NCBI RefSeq assembly: GCF_021043375.1
Contig: NZ_JAJNDV010000013.1
Location: 17,540-81,539, forward strand
Length of the DNA: 64,000 nt
Direction: 5' to 3'
Source of the DNA: Sphingomonas sp. IC-56
Lineage (GTDB): Bacteria > Pseudomonadota > Alphaproteobacteria > Sphingomonadales > Sphingomonadaceae
Below, piece after piece: positions 28,741 through 36,756 of the stretch. The position numbers were made by a program, and so were the translations under genes. How positions within the stretch are numbered: position 1 is the first letter of the stretch; the number at the start of each line of letters is the position of its first letter. The notes under the pieces are model-generated. The model saw only the letters and a program-made list of their open reading frames with translations. It did no database searches and was not told the origin of the DNA.

Positions 28741-29559
28741 ATGGCGAACAGCATGGGCGGCGATCCGGCGGCACCATTTCCGCTGGTCGCCGAGTTTCAG
28801 ACCAACATGGGCACTGCCGAGGCGGGTATGCGCACGGTCCCGCTCGAGACGCCGGTCGCCATCGAATATAACGGGATCGGTTATGGGGTGATGATGGCCA
28901 CCCCGGCGGATCTGGAGGACTTTGCGCTGGGGTTCACGCTGACCGAGGGGTTGGCCACGCCCGACGAAGTGCTCGACATCGACGTGCATGCCGCCGGCGG
29001 CGGGGTGGTGGTGCGGGTGACGCTGGCGCAGTCGCGGCTGGAACCGGTGCTGGGACGCGCACGGCTGCGGGTGTCCGAAAGCTCCTGTGGGTTGTGCGGG
29101 ATGGACAATATCGCCCAGGTGCTGCGACCGCTGCCCAGTGTCGTCGCGCGAATCGCGACGTCGCGGGCGGCAATCCACCGCTCGCTTGCGGCGCTTTCCG
29201 ATCACCAGCCGCTCAGCGCCGCGACGGGTGCCGTGCACGCTGCGGCCTTCTGCCTGCCCGACGGGACGATATGCGAGGTTCGCGAGGATGTCGGCCGGCA
29301 TACCGCGCTGGACAAGCTGATCGGGGCCGTTGCGCGGAGTGGCCGAGAGATTGCCAAGGGGTTCTTCCTGTTGACCTCGCGGTGCAGCTACGAACTGGTC
29401 GAGAAGACGGTTCAGGTCGGCTGCCCACTGCTGGTTACGATCTCGGCGCCTACCAGCCTGGCGGTGGAGCGCGCGAAGGCGGCGGGGCTTACGCTGGTGG
29501 CGCTGGCGCGGCGCGATTCGATGCTGGTGATGAACGACCCGCATCAGGCGGTGGCATGA
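28741..29559 (+). CDS. fdhD: sulfurtransferase FdhD
   Basis: FdhD carries sulfur from a cysteine desulfurase to the bis-MGD cofactor of formate dehydrogenase-like enzymes. The 272 residues contain SSCGLCGMDNI with the functional cysteines C116 and C119, FALGFTLTEGLA, the substrate-binding block VREDVGRHTALDKLIGAV, and LLTSRCSYELVEKTVQVGCPLLVTISAPTSLAVERAKAAGLTLVAL. It follows the oxidoreductase by 2 bases and overlaps mobA by 4 (ATGA), so all three form one expression unit for making the active enzyme. Confidence 0.95.
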   Translation: MANSMGGDPAAPFPLVAEFQTNMGTAEAGMRTVPLETPVAIEYNGIGYGVMMATPADLEDFALGFTLTEGLATPDEVLDIDVHAAGGGVVVRVTLAQSRLEPVLGRARLRVSESSCGLCGMDNIAQVLRPLPSVVARIATSRAAIHRSLAALSDHQPLSAATGAVHAAAFCLPDGTICEVREDVGRHTALDKLIGAVARSGREIAKGFFLLTSRCSYELVEKTVQVGCPLLVTISAPTSLAVERAKAAGLTLVALARRDSMLVMNDPHQAVA

Positions 29560-30095
29560 GGACCCTCGGCGTGGTGCTTGCCGGGGGCAAGTCGTCGCGC
29601 TTCGGGTCGGACAAGGCGCTGGCGATGCTCGGCGGACGGCGGCTGATGGACCATGCGCTGGACAATCTGCGCCGTCATACAGACGAGGTGGCGGTTGCGG
29701 GGCGGACGCTGGATGGCGTGATCAGCATTCCGGACCAGCCCACAGCGGGACTGGGCCCGCTGGGCGGCCTTTGTGGCGCGCTGGACTATGCCGCTGCGCA
29801 GGGGTTCGACCGCGTGCTGACGTGCAGCGTCGATTGTCCGGATCTGCCGGCGGAGATCCTGAAGCACGCGCCAAGCTACCTGAAGGGGCAGCCGGTGATC
29901 GGCCTGTGGCCGGCGAGCGCGGCTTCTGCGCTGCGGGAGTTCATCACGACGGATGATCGCCGATCGGTGCGGGGCTTTGGCGCGCATATCGGCGCGCTTG
30001 CCGTGGATACGGATTATACGGCGCTGAACATCAACACGCCGGACGACCTCCGCGCCGCGGCAACGCGGCTGGAGCGGGAGACCGGTTCCGCATGA
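29556..30095 (+). CDS. mobA: molybdenum cofactor guanylyltransferase
   Basis: Transfers GMP to molybdopterin to form the guanine dinucleotide cofactor. It has 179 residues, with LGVVLAGGKSSRFGSDKAL as the nucleotide-binding opening, PLGGLCGALDYAAAQGFDRVLTCSVDCPDLP and the C-terminal LNINTPDDLRAA. It is a little shorter than E. coli MobA (194), a common length in alphaproteobacteria. It starts within the fdhD stop and supplies the guanine dinucleotide cofactor for the neighbouring oxidoreductase. A decayed kinase gene begins immediately after it on the other strand. Confidence 0.93.
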   Translation: MRTLGVVLAGGKSSRFGSDKALAMLGGRRLMDHALDNLRRHTDEVAVAGRTLDGVISIPDQPTAGLGPLGGLCGALDYAAAQGFDRVLTCSVDCPDLPAEILKHAPSYLKGQPVIGLWPASAASALREFITTDDRRSVRGFGAHIGALAVDTDYTALNINTPDDLRAAATRLERETGSA

Positions 30096-30164
30096 GGAGT
30101 TTGGGGGAGCAGCTGCGTTGGCGAAACCGGCGACACCCGCGATGCGGATGGTGAAACCGCTCTG

Positions 30165-30627
30165 ACGTTCCGGTAGGCGGATGATGGTTGGCTCCTCGAC
30201 GATGGCGGTGAGCAGCGGCCTGACGTTCAGCACGCGGATCGGCGCCGCGGCGTCCCTGGCAAATCCCAGGACCTCATCGATCATTGCCTGCATGCGCTCG
30301 ACGTCGGCGATCATGCGGGCGCGCTGCGGCTCGGGTGCGGCCTCGATCTGTAGCGAAGGCCGGTCAGCGGCGTACGCAGGTCGTGAGCGATCGCGGTCAG
30401 CATCCGCGCGCGTTCGGCCGCCTCGATCGCGAGCCGATCGCGCAGAGCGGCGATCGCCGCAGCCGCTTCACGCAGTTCGCGCAGTCCCCTTGAGGGGAAG
30501 CGGGGCCGCGCTATCCTCGTCCAGCGCTCCAGCGAATGCACGAAACGCCGCGTCAGACGCCTCGCGAAGATCCACGCAAGAGGCGAGCAGCATCAGGCTG
30601 ACGGCCGGCGCGCTGGCCGCCATGTAT
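30165..30627 (-). pseudogene. decayed sensor histidine kinase (HAMP-HisKA remnant)
   Basis: Pieces of one kinase lie in shifted frames on the minus strand. The first frame (from 30627) reads ...RAFAGALDEDSAAPLPLKG. Near 30488 homology moves to another frame with LRELREAAAAIAALRDRLAIEAAERARMLTAIAHDLRTPLTGLR (a HAMP tail and intact H-box). Near 30351 it shifts back to IEAAPEPQRARMIADVERMQAMIDEVLGFARDAAAPIRV. Each shift is repaired by adding or removing one or a few bases. There is no HATPase domain and the input region is missing, so it is dead. It abuts mobA and lies opposite a GntR regulator. Confidence 0.82.
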
Positions 30628-30663
30628 TAAAGCTAGGAGTCCAACAGACGCGGAGCGCCGCGC

Positions 30664-30692
30664 TTGACAGCGGGCATCCCCACTGTTCTATT
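30664..30692 (+). promoter_or_regulatory. predicted sigma70-type promoter of the GntR-ABC unit
   Basis: A perfect -35 TTGACA (30664-30669), a 17-base spacer and TCTATT (30687-30692, four of six matches to the -10) lie 26 bases before the regulator ATG. The inverted repeat of the next entry covers the spacer and the -10, so binding there would block transcription. Confidence 0.5.
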
Positions 30693-30715
30693 CGCACTAT
30701 AACAGTAGGGATGCC
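30673..30715. promoter_or_regulatory. 43-bp inverted repeat, candidate GntR operator
   Basis: Left arm GGCATCCCCACTGTTCTAT and right arm ATAACAGTAGGGATGCC form an imperfect inverted repeat with only two or three mismatches and a short centre. The strictly conserved core is ACTGTT...AACAGT with a 13-base centre. It spans the predicted -10 and ends 2 bases before the ATG of the GntR regulator, which suggests autorepression. Confidence 0.6.
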
Positions 30716-30717
30716 TT

Positions 30718-31128
30718 ATGCCTCGTACTGCGCTCCTAGCGATCGTCATCGTTCCCGGTGATCGCCGCTCCATAGCCGGGCAGATCGTTGACGCGATCCG
30801 CCGCAAGATTTCCGCGACCGAGCTGGCGGTTGGCGATCAGTTGCCCAGCGTCCGGGGGCTTGCGCAGCAGCTTGCGGTTAACCCCAACACGGTCTCCAAG
30901 GCCTATGCCGAGCTCGTCTCCGGCAGCTGGCTGGTGTCGCGCGCCGGCATGGGGCTGTACGTCGCTGCGCAGCGCGATCCGCTGAGCGACGGCGAGCGTA
31001 ACCGCCGGCTCGACGCAGCGGTCGATCGCTTCGTCAACGAGGTGGTTGCGATCCGCGCCAATCCGGATGAGGCGGTGGAGCGCGTCGGCGAGGCGCTGGG
31101 CGAACTCGGGCTCCGGCAGTCGGCGTGA
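30718..31128 (+). CDS. GntR-family regulator, YtrA subfamily
   Basis: A 136-residue regulator with an N-terminal GntR winged helix (IAGQIVDAIRRKISATELAVGDQLPSVRGLAQQLAVNPNTVSKAYAELVSGSWLVSRAGMGLYVA). The short C-terminal helical tail of about 55 residues lacks an effector-binding domain, as in the YtrA subfamily that controls ABC transporter operons. Its stop overlaps the GTG start of the ABC ATPase gene (GTGA), so the regulator, ATPase and membrane protein form one transcript. The large inverted repeat at 30673 is its likely operator. YtrA-type regulators often respond to cell-envelope or antibiotic stress. Confidence 0.92.
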   Translation: MPRTALLAIVIVPGDRRSIAGQIVDAIRRKISATELAVGDQLPSVRGLAQQLAVNPNTVSKAYAELVSGSWLVSRAGMGLYVAAQRDPLSDGERNRRLDAAVDRFVNEVVAIRANPDEAVERVGEALGELGLRQSA

Positions 31129-32033
31129 CCAGCAGCCTCGCGGTCGAGACGCGCGGCCTGACCCGCGTTCACGGGCGTAAGCGCGCGCTCGACAAACTCA
31201 ACATGGCGCTGCCGTGTGGCGCGGTCCACGCGATCGTCGGCGCGAACGGCGCGGGCAAGTCGACGCTGTTCCGCCTGCTGCTCGGTTTTCAGGAACCGGA
31301 CGCGGGCGATTGCTGGGTGCTGGGGGAGCGGAGCGGGGCGCTATCGCCCGCGACGCGCGGCCGGATCGGCTTCGTCAACGAAGAGCATACATTGCCGCCC
31401 TGGGCGCGCGTGGAGACGGTGTTAGCGGTGCAGCGTGCTCACTATGCGGACCGCTGGGACGATGACGCGTTCAACAATGTGCTCGCCAGCTTCGATCTGC
31501 TGCCGCGCCAGAAGGTCGGCCAGCTTTCCCGCGGGGAGCGCGCCGGGCTCAACCTCGCGCTCGCGCTCGGCCAGTCGCCCGAGCTGCTGATCCTCGATGA
31601 GCCGACCCTCGGCCTGGACGTAGTCGCGCGGCGGCGCCTGCTCGACGCGCTGGTTTCGACTGCCGGCGACGAGCGGCGCACCGTGATCTACTGCTCGCAT
31701 CAGATGGACGAGGTGGAGCGGCTGGCGGACACGCTGCTGGTGCTTGAACGCGGGCGGCTGGCGAGCTTTTCTAGTCCCGAAGCGTTCTGCGACCGGATTA
31801 CCCAATGGATCGCCGACGTGCCGTTTCAGGCGCCGCCCGCGGACGCGGTGCCTGGCCTACTCCAGCACCGGCGCATTGACGACGTTCACCACTTCACCGT
31901 GATCGACCAGGGCGAGGCGTTCGGGGGCTATCTGCGGAGCCTAGGCGCGCGCAGCGTGGAAGCGATGCCCGTGCCGCTTGATCGCGCGGTCGATGCTTTT
32001 CTCACCCGCAACCACGCCGGTCCGGCGCACTGA
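31125..32033 (+). CDS. ABC transporter ATP-binding protein
   Basis: A 302-residue nucleotide-binding subunit: Walker A GANGAGKS at residues 39-46, signature LSRGERAGLNLAL (the usual LSGGQ appears as LSRGE), Walker B LLILDEPTLGLD, then the H-loop region VIYCSHQMDE. The C-terminal 80 residues form the extra domain common in ABC-2-type exporters. It starts with GTG inside the stop of the GntR gene. The membrane partner is almost certainly the gene at 32044, which begins 10 bases downstream. Confidence 0.95.
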   Translation: MTSSLAVETRGLTRVHGRKRALDKLNMALPCGAVHAIVGANGAGKSTLFRLLLGFQEPDAGDCWVLGERSGALSPATRGRIGFVNEEHTLPPWARVETVLAVQRAHYADRWDDDAFNNVLASFDLLPRQKVGQLSRGERAGLNLALALGQSPELLILDEPTLGLDVVARRRLLDALVSTAGDERRTVIYCSHQMDEVERLADTLLVLERGRLASFSSPEAFCDRITQWIADVPFQAPPADAVPGLLQHRRIDDVHHFTVIDQGEAFGGYLRSLGARSVEAMPVPLDRAVDAFLTRNHAGPAH

Positions 32034-32043
32034 AAGCGGCGAC

Positions 32044-33819
32044 ATGAACGAACTCTACAAAGCGGAAGTCGGGCGCTTCGGCCGCTGGGCGGCGGGTGCC
32101 GCGCTGCTTCACATACTCGGGCTGCTGATGCTCGATGATTTCTTCCCCGATGTCGCCGATGAGGAGCTCTGCTTCCTGGCGGGCGCGGTCTACCTGATCG
32201 GCGGCCTGATCTTTGGCGTCTACCAGGCGGCGACCTATGCGCGCGCCAATCACTGGGTCGCGCTGCTCCACCGCCCGCTTGCGCCGGCGCGGATCATGGC
32301 GGCTGTCAGCGGAGCGGGTGCCACCGTGACTCTGGGCGTAGTGCTGCTGCCGCTCCTCGCCATGTTTGCGGTCCATTCGATCAGCGTCGACCGGCTGGTA
32401 GAAACGCGGCACTGGCTGCTGGCGATCGGGGGTGCGTTGTTCGCGCTGATCGGCTTCTTCGCGGGCAGCTTTCTCGCGCTCGCCCCGCGTCGCTATGGCT
32501 GGATCGGATTGGTTACCGCCGGAATCCTGCTGGTCGGCAATCTGGTGGGTGGGCCAGCGGCGTTGCTGCTGCCGTGCCTCTTGGTTGCGGTGCTCGCACT
32601 GCTGACGCTTGGCGCCTTTCACCACAACCGGACGTTGGCGCCCACCACCCCCGCGCTGCGAGCGCTGACCGCCGGTGTCGCATCTTTCGCGCTCTACTTC
32701 GCCGTGATGCTAGGGGTCGGGTTCACGTCGCACATGATGCTTGCCGCACTCGGCCGCAATCCGCTGATAAATCCGAAAGCGTCGGTGCCCCGCGGGCTCA
32801 TCCAGTCGTCTCGAATGACGGGGGACGAGCTGCTTGGGACGACACTGGCCGAAGCGGGTGGAGCAGGGGCGGAAGCGGTACGCACGCAACTTCGCGGGGT
32901 GCCGGTCACGCGGCTACCGATCGCGCTCGAATGGGTGCCAGCAGGCCCCATGCTTACCACCAGCGAGAGGTCCGATCTGGTCGACCCAAGGCGCGGAACC
33001 GTCTGGACCTATAGCCAGGATGCGGGCGCCTACCGCGGCGTGCGTATGCGCGACCAGTATCCGGTCGGCTGGATGCGGCCGGCCGCAGGCTTCGCTGTGC
33101 CACCGGTCGGGGTGGGTGGCGGCAGGGTCGCATCCGGCGGCGCGATGTTCCGGCTTGACCCGGCGCGGGGCACGCTGGCCAGAGTGGTGCAGCTGGCACC
33201 CGGTGAGGTGATTGCTGCGTCTCCAACTCCGCTCGGGCGACAGGTCGCAGTGCTCGGGACCCGCGCGCTCCATCTGTTCGACCGTCGCGTGTTCGACGGC
33301 ACTGCCGTGACACCGCCGCTGTCGGTGCCGCTGCCTGGACTGATCGGTGACCTTCGCCGCCTGGATGTGGCGCAGCTCCCCGACCAGACGATCGTTTCCT
33401 TCTTTCTTGGCCAAAACAGTATCGAGGGACCGTCACGCGCGTGGCAGCGCATCGTATCGGTAACGCCCGACGGAGCGGTGCGGACGATCGCAGAGCGCCA
33501 GTTCGCGCCGGAACTGAGCGATCTGATCCGCTTTCGGAATAGCTGGCTATCACCCGCCATGCTCGGACTTGCCAATGCAGTCGAGGAGATCGGTGGCGCT
33601 CAAGCCCCAACGCAGCTGCGGGCGGCTATCGTGCTGCCGCAACGAATTTGGCTGGTGGCCGGGGTGCTGGCCGTGCTGAGTGCCGCCGCGACTGTGCTGC
33701 TTGCGCGGCGGCGGCGACTGGGCGGCGTGCTGAGCGGCGCGTGGGCGATCGCGGCGCTAGTCCTTAGTTTGCCGGCCTTTCTCGCGTTCTGCTTGATCGA
33801 GCGCCAATCACCCGCTTGA
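32044..33819 (+). CDS. polytopic membrane protein with large extracytoplasmic domain, ABC partner
   Basis: A 591-residue protein that I recognise only by context as the membrane partner of the ATPase. Residues ~15-250 hold six to seven hydrophobic helices (for example LLMLDDFF... LGVVLLPLLAMFAV, HWLLAIGGALFALIGFFAG, LLLPCLLVAVLALLTLG). Residues ~255-520 are hydrophilic and beta-rich, with periodic segments such as GRVASGGAMFRLDPARGTLARVVQL and DGAVRTIAERQFAPELSD that recall a propeller- or sensor-like fold. Two to three helices end the protein (VLAVLSAAATVLLARR, GAWAIAALVLSLPAFLAF). A single ABC-2 permease with such a lumenal insertion is unusual. Confidence 0.75.
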   Translation: MNELYKAEVGRFGRWAAGAALLHILGLLMLDDFFPDVADEELCFLAGAVYLIGGLIFGVYQAATYARANHWVALLHRPLAPARIMAAVSGAGATVTLGVVLLPLLAMFAVHSISVDRLVETRHWLLAIGGALFALIGFFAGSFLALAPRRYGWIGLVTAGILLVGNLVGGPAALLLPCLLVAVLALLTLGAFHHNRTLAPTTPALRALTAGVASFALYFAVMLGVGFTSHMMLAALGRNPLINPKASVPRGLIQSSRMTGDELLGTTLAEAGGAGAEAVRTQLRGVPVTRLPIALEWVPAGPMLTTSERSDLVDPRRGTVWTYSQDAGAYRGVRMRDQYPVGWMRPAAGFAVPPVGVGGGRVASGGAMFRLDPARGTLARVVQLAPGEVIAASPTPLGRQVAVLGTRALHLFDRRVFDGTAVTPPLSVPLPGLIGDLRRLDVAQLPDQTIVSFFLGQNSIEGPSRAWQRIVSVTPDGAVRTIAERQFAPELSDLIRFRNSWLSPAMLGLANAVEEIGGAQAPTQLRAAIVLPQRIWLVAGVLAVLSAAATVLLARRRRLGGVLSGAWAIAALVLSLPAFLAFCLIERQSPA

Positions 33820-33834
33820 CCAACACGAGTATTG

Positions 33835-33857
33835 GTGTACTACTACACGCAGTACAC
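33835..33857. promoter_or_regulatory. 23-bp inverted repeat before the TonB-receptor gene
   Basis: Perfect 7-bp arms GTGTACT (33835-33841) and AGTACAC (33851-33857) are separated by 9 bases. The repeat lies in the 169-base gap between the membrane-protein stop and the receptor ATG, 131 bases before the latter. It does not match the core of the repeat at 30673, so it may bind a different regulator or a different arrangement of the same one. Confidence 0.5.
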
Positions 33858-33988
33858 ACTTCAGGGGTGTGCGACGGAATAGCAGCCATACCCTGAGCGA
33901 CGCCTCGAGCGTTCGCTCATCCAAGTGGTCATGCCGATCACCCCGTCCGCGCGCCGTCTGAAAGCGACGAGTTGCAAGGGGATAAGAC

Positions 33989-36160
33989 ATGGCTGCCACA
34001 TCATTGCTCGCCGCCGCTTCGGTGCTGGCGCTTGCTGCTCAGGCAGCACCCACGACGACTCAGCAGCAGCCGGCGGCACCGCCCGCCGCACCACCGCGCG
34101 ACGACGTGGTCGTAACCGGCGCACGATCGGACGTGGTCGGCTCGACCGATCGGCTGAGCTTTAACGTCGCGAACGATTTGAACGTGCAGAACGGCACGCT
34201 CGCCGACGCCCTGCGCGCAGTGCCGGGCGTCGATGTCGACCTGGACGGGCGGGTCAGCTTGCGTGGTGATCCGGGCGTGACGATCATGATCGATGGCCGC
34301 CCTTCCGCGCTGCTTCGCGGCGAAAGCCGTGGCGACGCGCTTCAGTCGATGCCGGCCGGACAGATCGAGCGCGTGGAAATCATCACCAATCCTTCCGCCG
34401 CGATGAGTCCCGAAGGGGCAGGGGGCGTCATCAACCTTGTCACCAAGCAGGTCCGCAAGGGCGCACGCTACGCGACCATTCGCGCAGCCGCCGGGCCGCT
34501 CGGTCGCGGCAATGTCAGTGCGAACGGCGCACTTTCGGGCAAGAAGCTGACGCTCACCGGGGACGTCGCTTATCGGCGGTTCCGCAGCGAGACCGAAGCT
34601 ACCCTGGACCGCGAGCGCACCGATCCTGCGACCGGCATCACCGTGCGTACGCGCCAGGTGTCAGAGGTTGAGCCGGTCATGGCAATGCACAGCGCGCGGG
34701 TTGGTGCGGAGTACAACATGAGCGCCAATAGCAAGCTCACCGGCGATCTCAGCTACCGCGCCGGCACACAGGATATCAGCCGCATCGACCGATCGGTGAG
34801 CGACCTGCCGGCTGCGACCTTCGATCGCACGGCGGACATGGACATGCGCTTGCGCAGCCTGGGCGCGCGCACCTCCTGGCGGCGAACGCTGCCTGGGCGC
34901 GGGCACGAACTGGTAGTGGATTTGGAAGTCGAGCAGCTACAACAGCGCCGTCGCATCGACGGTGCGACCGACTTCGCCTCCGCTCCATGGAGCTTCGAGC
35001 AGATCGCGACTGACATCGACCGCACCGACATCGATAGCCGCATCGATTACAAACGGCCGATCGGCACCGGCTCGCTGAACCTTGGCTATGAGGGCGACTA
35101 CAACATGGCGGCCTTCGACTTTCGAGGCGTTCGGGGAGGGAGCCTCGACGCACTCGCGCCGGTCCCGTCGCTCACCAATCGCTTCGACTTCGACCAGGCG
35201 GTGCACGCCTTCTATGGCACCTATCAAATAGACCTGGGAAAGTGGGAGATGCAGCTGGGGCTGCGTGGCGAGCAGGCGGTGCTCGACATCGACCAGCGCA
35301 CGGATGCAGTGCGGATCCAGCGCGATTACTTCCGCCTCTATCCGACCGCGCACGTTGGCTATGAACTGAGCGCCACCGAGCAGCTTCGTGCGAGCTATAG
35401 CCGGCGGATCCAACGCCCGAGCGGGCAGGACTTGAGCCCCTACACCATCTACCTGGACCCCCTGAACCTGCGGCGCGGCAATCCATTTCTGCGGCCGGAA
35501 CTCACCGATTCTTTTGAGGCGTCGTGGCAGCGCCGCAAGGGCGGCACCTTCTACTCGCTCACCGCCTTCTTCCGCACGTCGCGTGACGGAGTGACGGACG
35601 TGGTGGAGGACATCGGCAACAACGTGTTCCTGAACACTCGCGCGAACCTTGCGACCGGCGAGCGTATCGGGATGGAGGCGGTGCTGAGCGGGCGTTTGTC
35701 GAAGAAGCTGACCTACAATGCCTCAGGCGGTTTCTTGTGGAACGAGATCGACCCGCGGCAAGCTGGTGTGTCGCGCCGGCGATCGGGGACGACCGGCACC
35801 GCCCGCGCCAGCCTGACCTGGCAACCATCGGCGCGGGACTTCGTCCAGCTGAGCGGCAACTATTCCGGCCCGCAGCTGATCGCGCAGGGCTACCGCAAGC
35901 CGGGCGGGATCGTGAATGTCGGCTACCGCCGCAAGATCGACGACCGCTTCAGCCTGACCTTCACCGGGCAGAATATCCTGGATACCGCGCAGCAGGAAAC
36001 GGTGATCGACACCCCGCAACTGCGCGACCGCATTCGCCAGAAGGGGCCCGGTCCGATCCTGCTGTTCGGGCTGACGTGGAACCTAGGTGCCCAGACCGCG
36101 CGCAAACGGCCGGAGCCGGGATTTGATTTCGACCAGAGCGCAACGGCACCAGTTGGCTGA
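33989..36160 (+). CDS. TonB-dependent outer-membrane receptor
   Basis: A 723-residue receptor. A signal region (LLAAASVLALAAQA) precedes a Gln/Pro-rich linker, the plug domain (VVVTGARSDVV ... LADALRAVPGVDVDLDGRVSLRGDPGVTIMIDGRPSALLRGES... GQIERVEIITNPSAAMSPEGAGGVINLVTKQ) and a barrel typical of the outer-membrane beta-barrel_3 group, with ELSATEQLRASYSRRIQRPSGQDLSPYTIYLDPLNLRRGNPFLRPEL. The protein ends in a short tail (FDFDQSATAPVG) beyond the last strand. No TonB box is obvious. It follows the GntR/ABC unit by 169 bases in the same direction. The ligand is unknown; some receptors of this group bind peptides or siderophores. Confidence 0.92.
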   Translation: MAATSLLAAASVLALAAQAAPTTTQQQPAAPPAAPPRDDVVVTGARSDVVGSTDRLSFNVANDLNVQNGTLADALRAVPGVDVDLDGRVSLRGDPGVTIMIDGRPSALLRGESRGDALQSMPAGQIERVEIITNPSAAMSPEGAGGVINLVTKQVRKGARYATIRAAAGPLGRGNVSANGALSGKKLTLTGDVAYRRFRSETEATLDRERTDPATGITVRTRQVSEVEPVMAMHSARVGAEYNMSANSKLTGDLSYRAGTQDISRIDRSVSDLPAATFDRTADMDMRLRSLGARTSWRRTLPGRGHELVVDLEVEQLQQRRRIDGATDFASAPWSFEQIATDIDRTDIDSRIDYKRPIGTGSLNLGYEGDYNMAAFDFRGVRGGSLDALAPVPSLTNRFDFDQAVHAFYGTYQIDLGKWEMQLGLRGEQAVLDIDQRTDAVRIQRDYFRLYPTAHVGYELSATEQLRASYSRRIQRPSGQDLSPYTIYLDPLNLRRGNPFLRPELTDSFEASWQRRKGGTFYSLTAFFRTSRDGVTDVVEDIGNNVFLNTRANLATGERIGMEAVLSGRLSKKLTYNASGGFLWNEIDPRQAGVSRRRSGTTGTARASLTWQPSARDFVQLSGNYSGPQLIAQGYRKPGGIVNVGYRRKIDDRFSLTFTGQNILDTAQQETVIDTPQLRDRIRQKGPGPILLFGLTWNLGAQTARKRPEPGFDFDQSATAPVG

Positions 36161-36256
36161 TCATGCCGGCGTTGCCATCGAGTGCTATGATTTGCCGCCG
36201 TTGAGAAGAGTTCCACCGCCTGCGGACAGGAATAGCGGAATACGAGCGTGATCGCG

Positions 36257-36724
36257 TTACAGCTTGCCGTCGGCGAGCAGTTCGCGTGTCCGCATGAGGG
36301 TCGAGAGCAGCGCGGCGTGGTAGCCGCTGTCGAACTGCGCCTGCTCTGCCTGTTCCTCCGGACCGCCCGGCGCCTTGTCCCGCAAACCCAGAAAGCAGTA
36401 GAAGCGCAGGTGCAACTCTCCCTCGGCATCCTCCAGCACTTCGTTGATGATCACCCCCTCGCGTGGGCCGGTGGCTTGGAAGAAGGTCACCTTGCGCTCG
36501 GGCTCGAGCGTGATGATCTCGCGGATGTCGTCGCCTGCGATGGTCGCTTCGCGGACGAAGTGCGTGTTGCTCTCCTCCAAGATCTCGCAACGGGTGCACA
36601 CGCCCGGCGGCAGGAACAGCCGCGCGTCGCGTGCCTTCTGGATCAAGCCCGCCCATAGCTGGGCGCGGGTCAACCTCGTGTCGCCAGCAGGGTTCACCGG
36701 CACGGTGGCGGTCGAATAGATCAT
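36257..36724 (-). CDS. DUF1857 (AtaL-like SRPBCC fold) protein
   Basis: A 155-residue protein: VNPAGDTRLTRAQLWAGLIQKARDARLFLPPGVCTRCEILEESNTHFVREATIAGDDIREIITLEPERKVTFFQATGPREGVIINEV and so on. This is the typical layout of the DUF1857 family, a START/Bet v1-like ligand-binding fold. I chose the ATG at 36724 over further upstream starts because the family begins at this point. It sits 32 bases downstream of the NmrA-like gene on the same strand, so the pair is likely one operon. Function is unknown; the fold suggests binding of a small hydrophobic molecule. Confidence 0.8.
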   Translation of the reverse strand: MIYSTATVPVNPAGDTRLTRAQLWAGLIQKARDARLFLPPGVCTRCEILEESNTHFVREATIAGDDIREIITLEPERKVTFFQATGPREGVIINEVLEDAEGELHLRFYCFLGLRDKAPGGPEEQAEQAQFDSGYHAALLSTLMRTRELLADGKL

Positions 36725-36756
36725 CGGAATCTCCGTGTTTCTCGAAAAGGCGGGCG

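Noticed and set aside
33808..33999. Short minus frame before the TonB receptor
   Set aside because: It covers the promoter region and the operator-like dyad and shows no domain or good ribosome-binding site.
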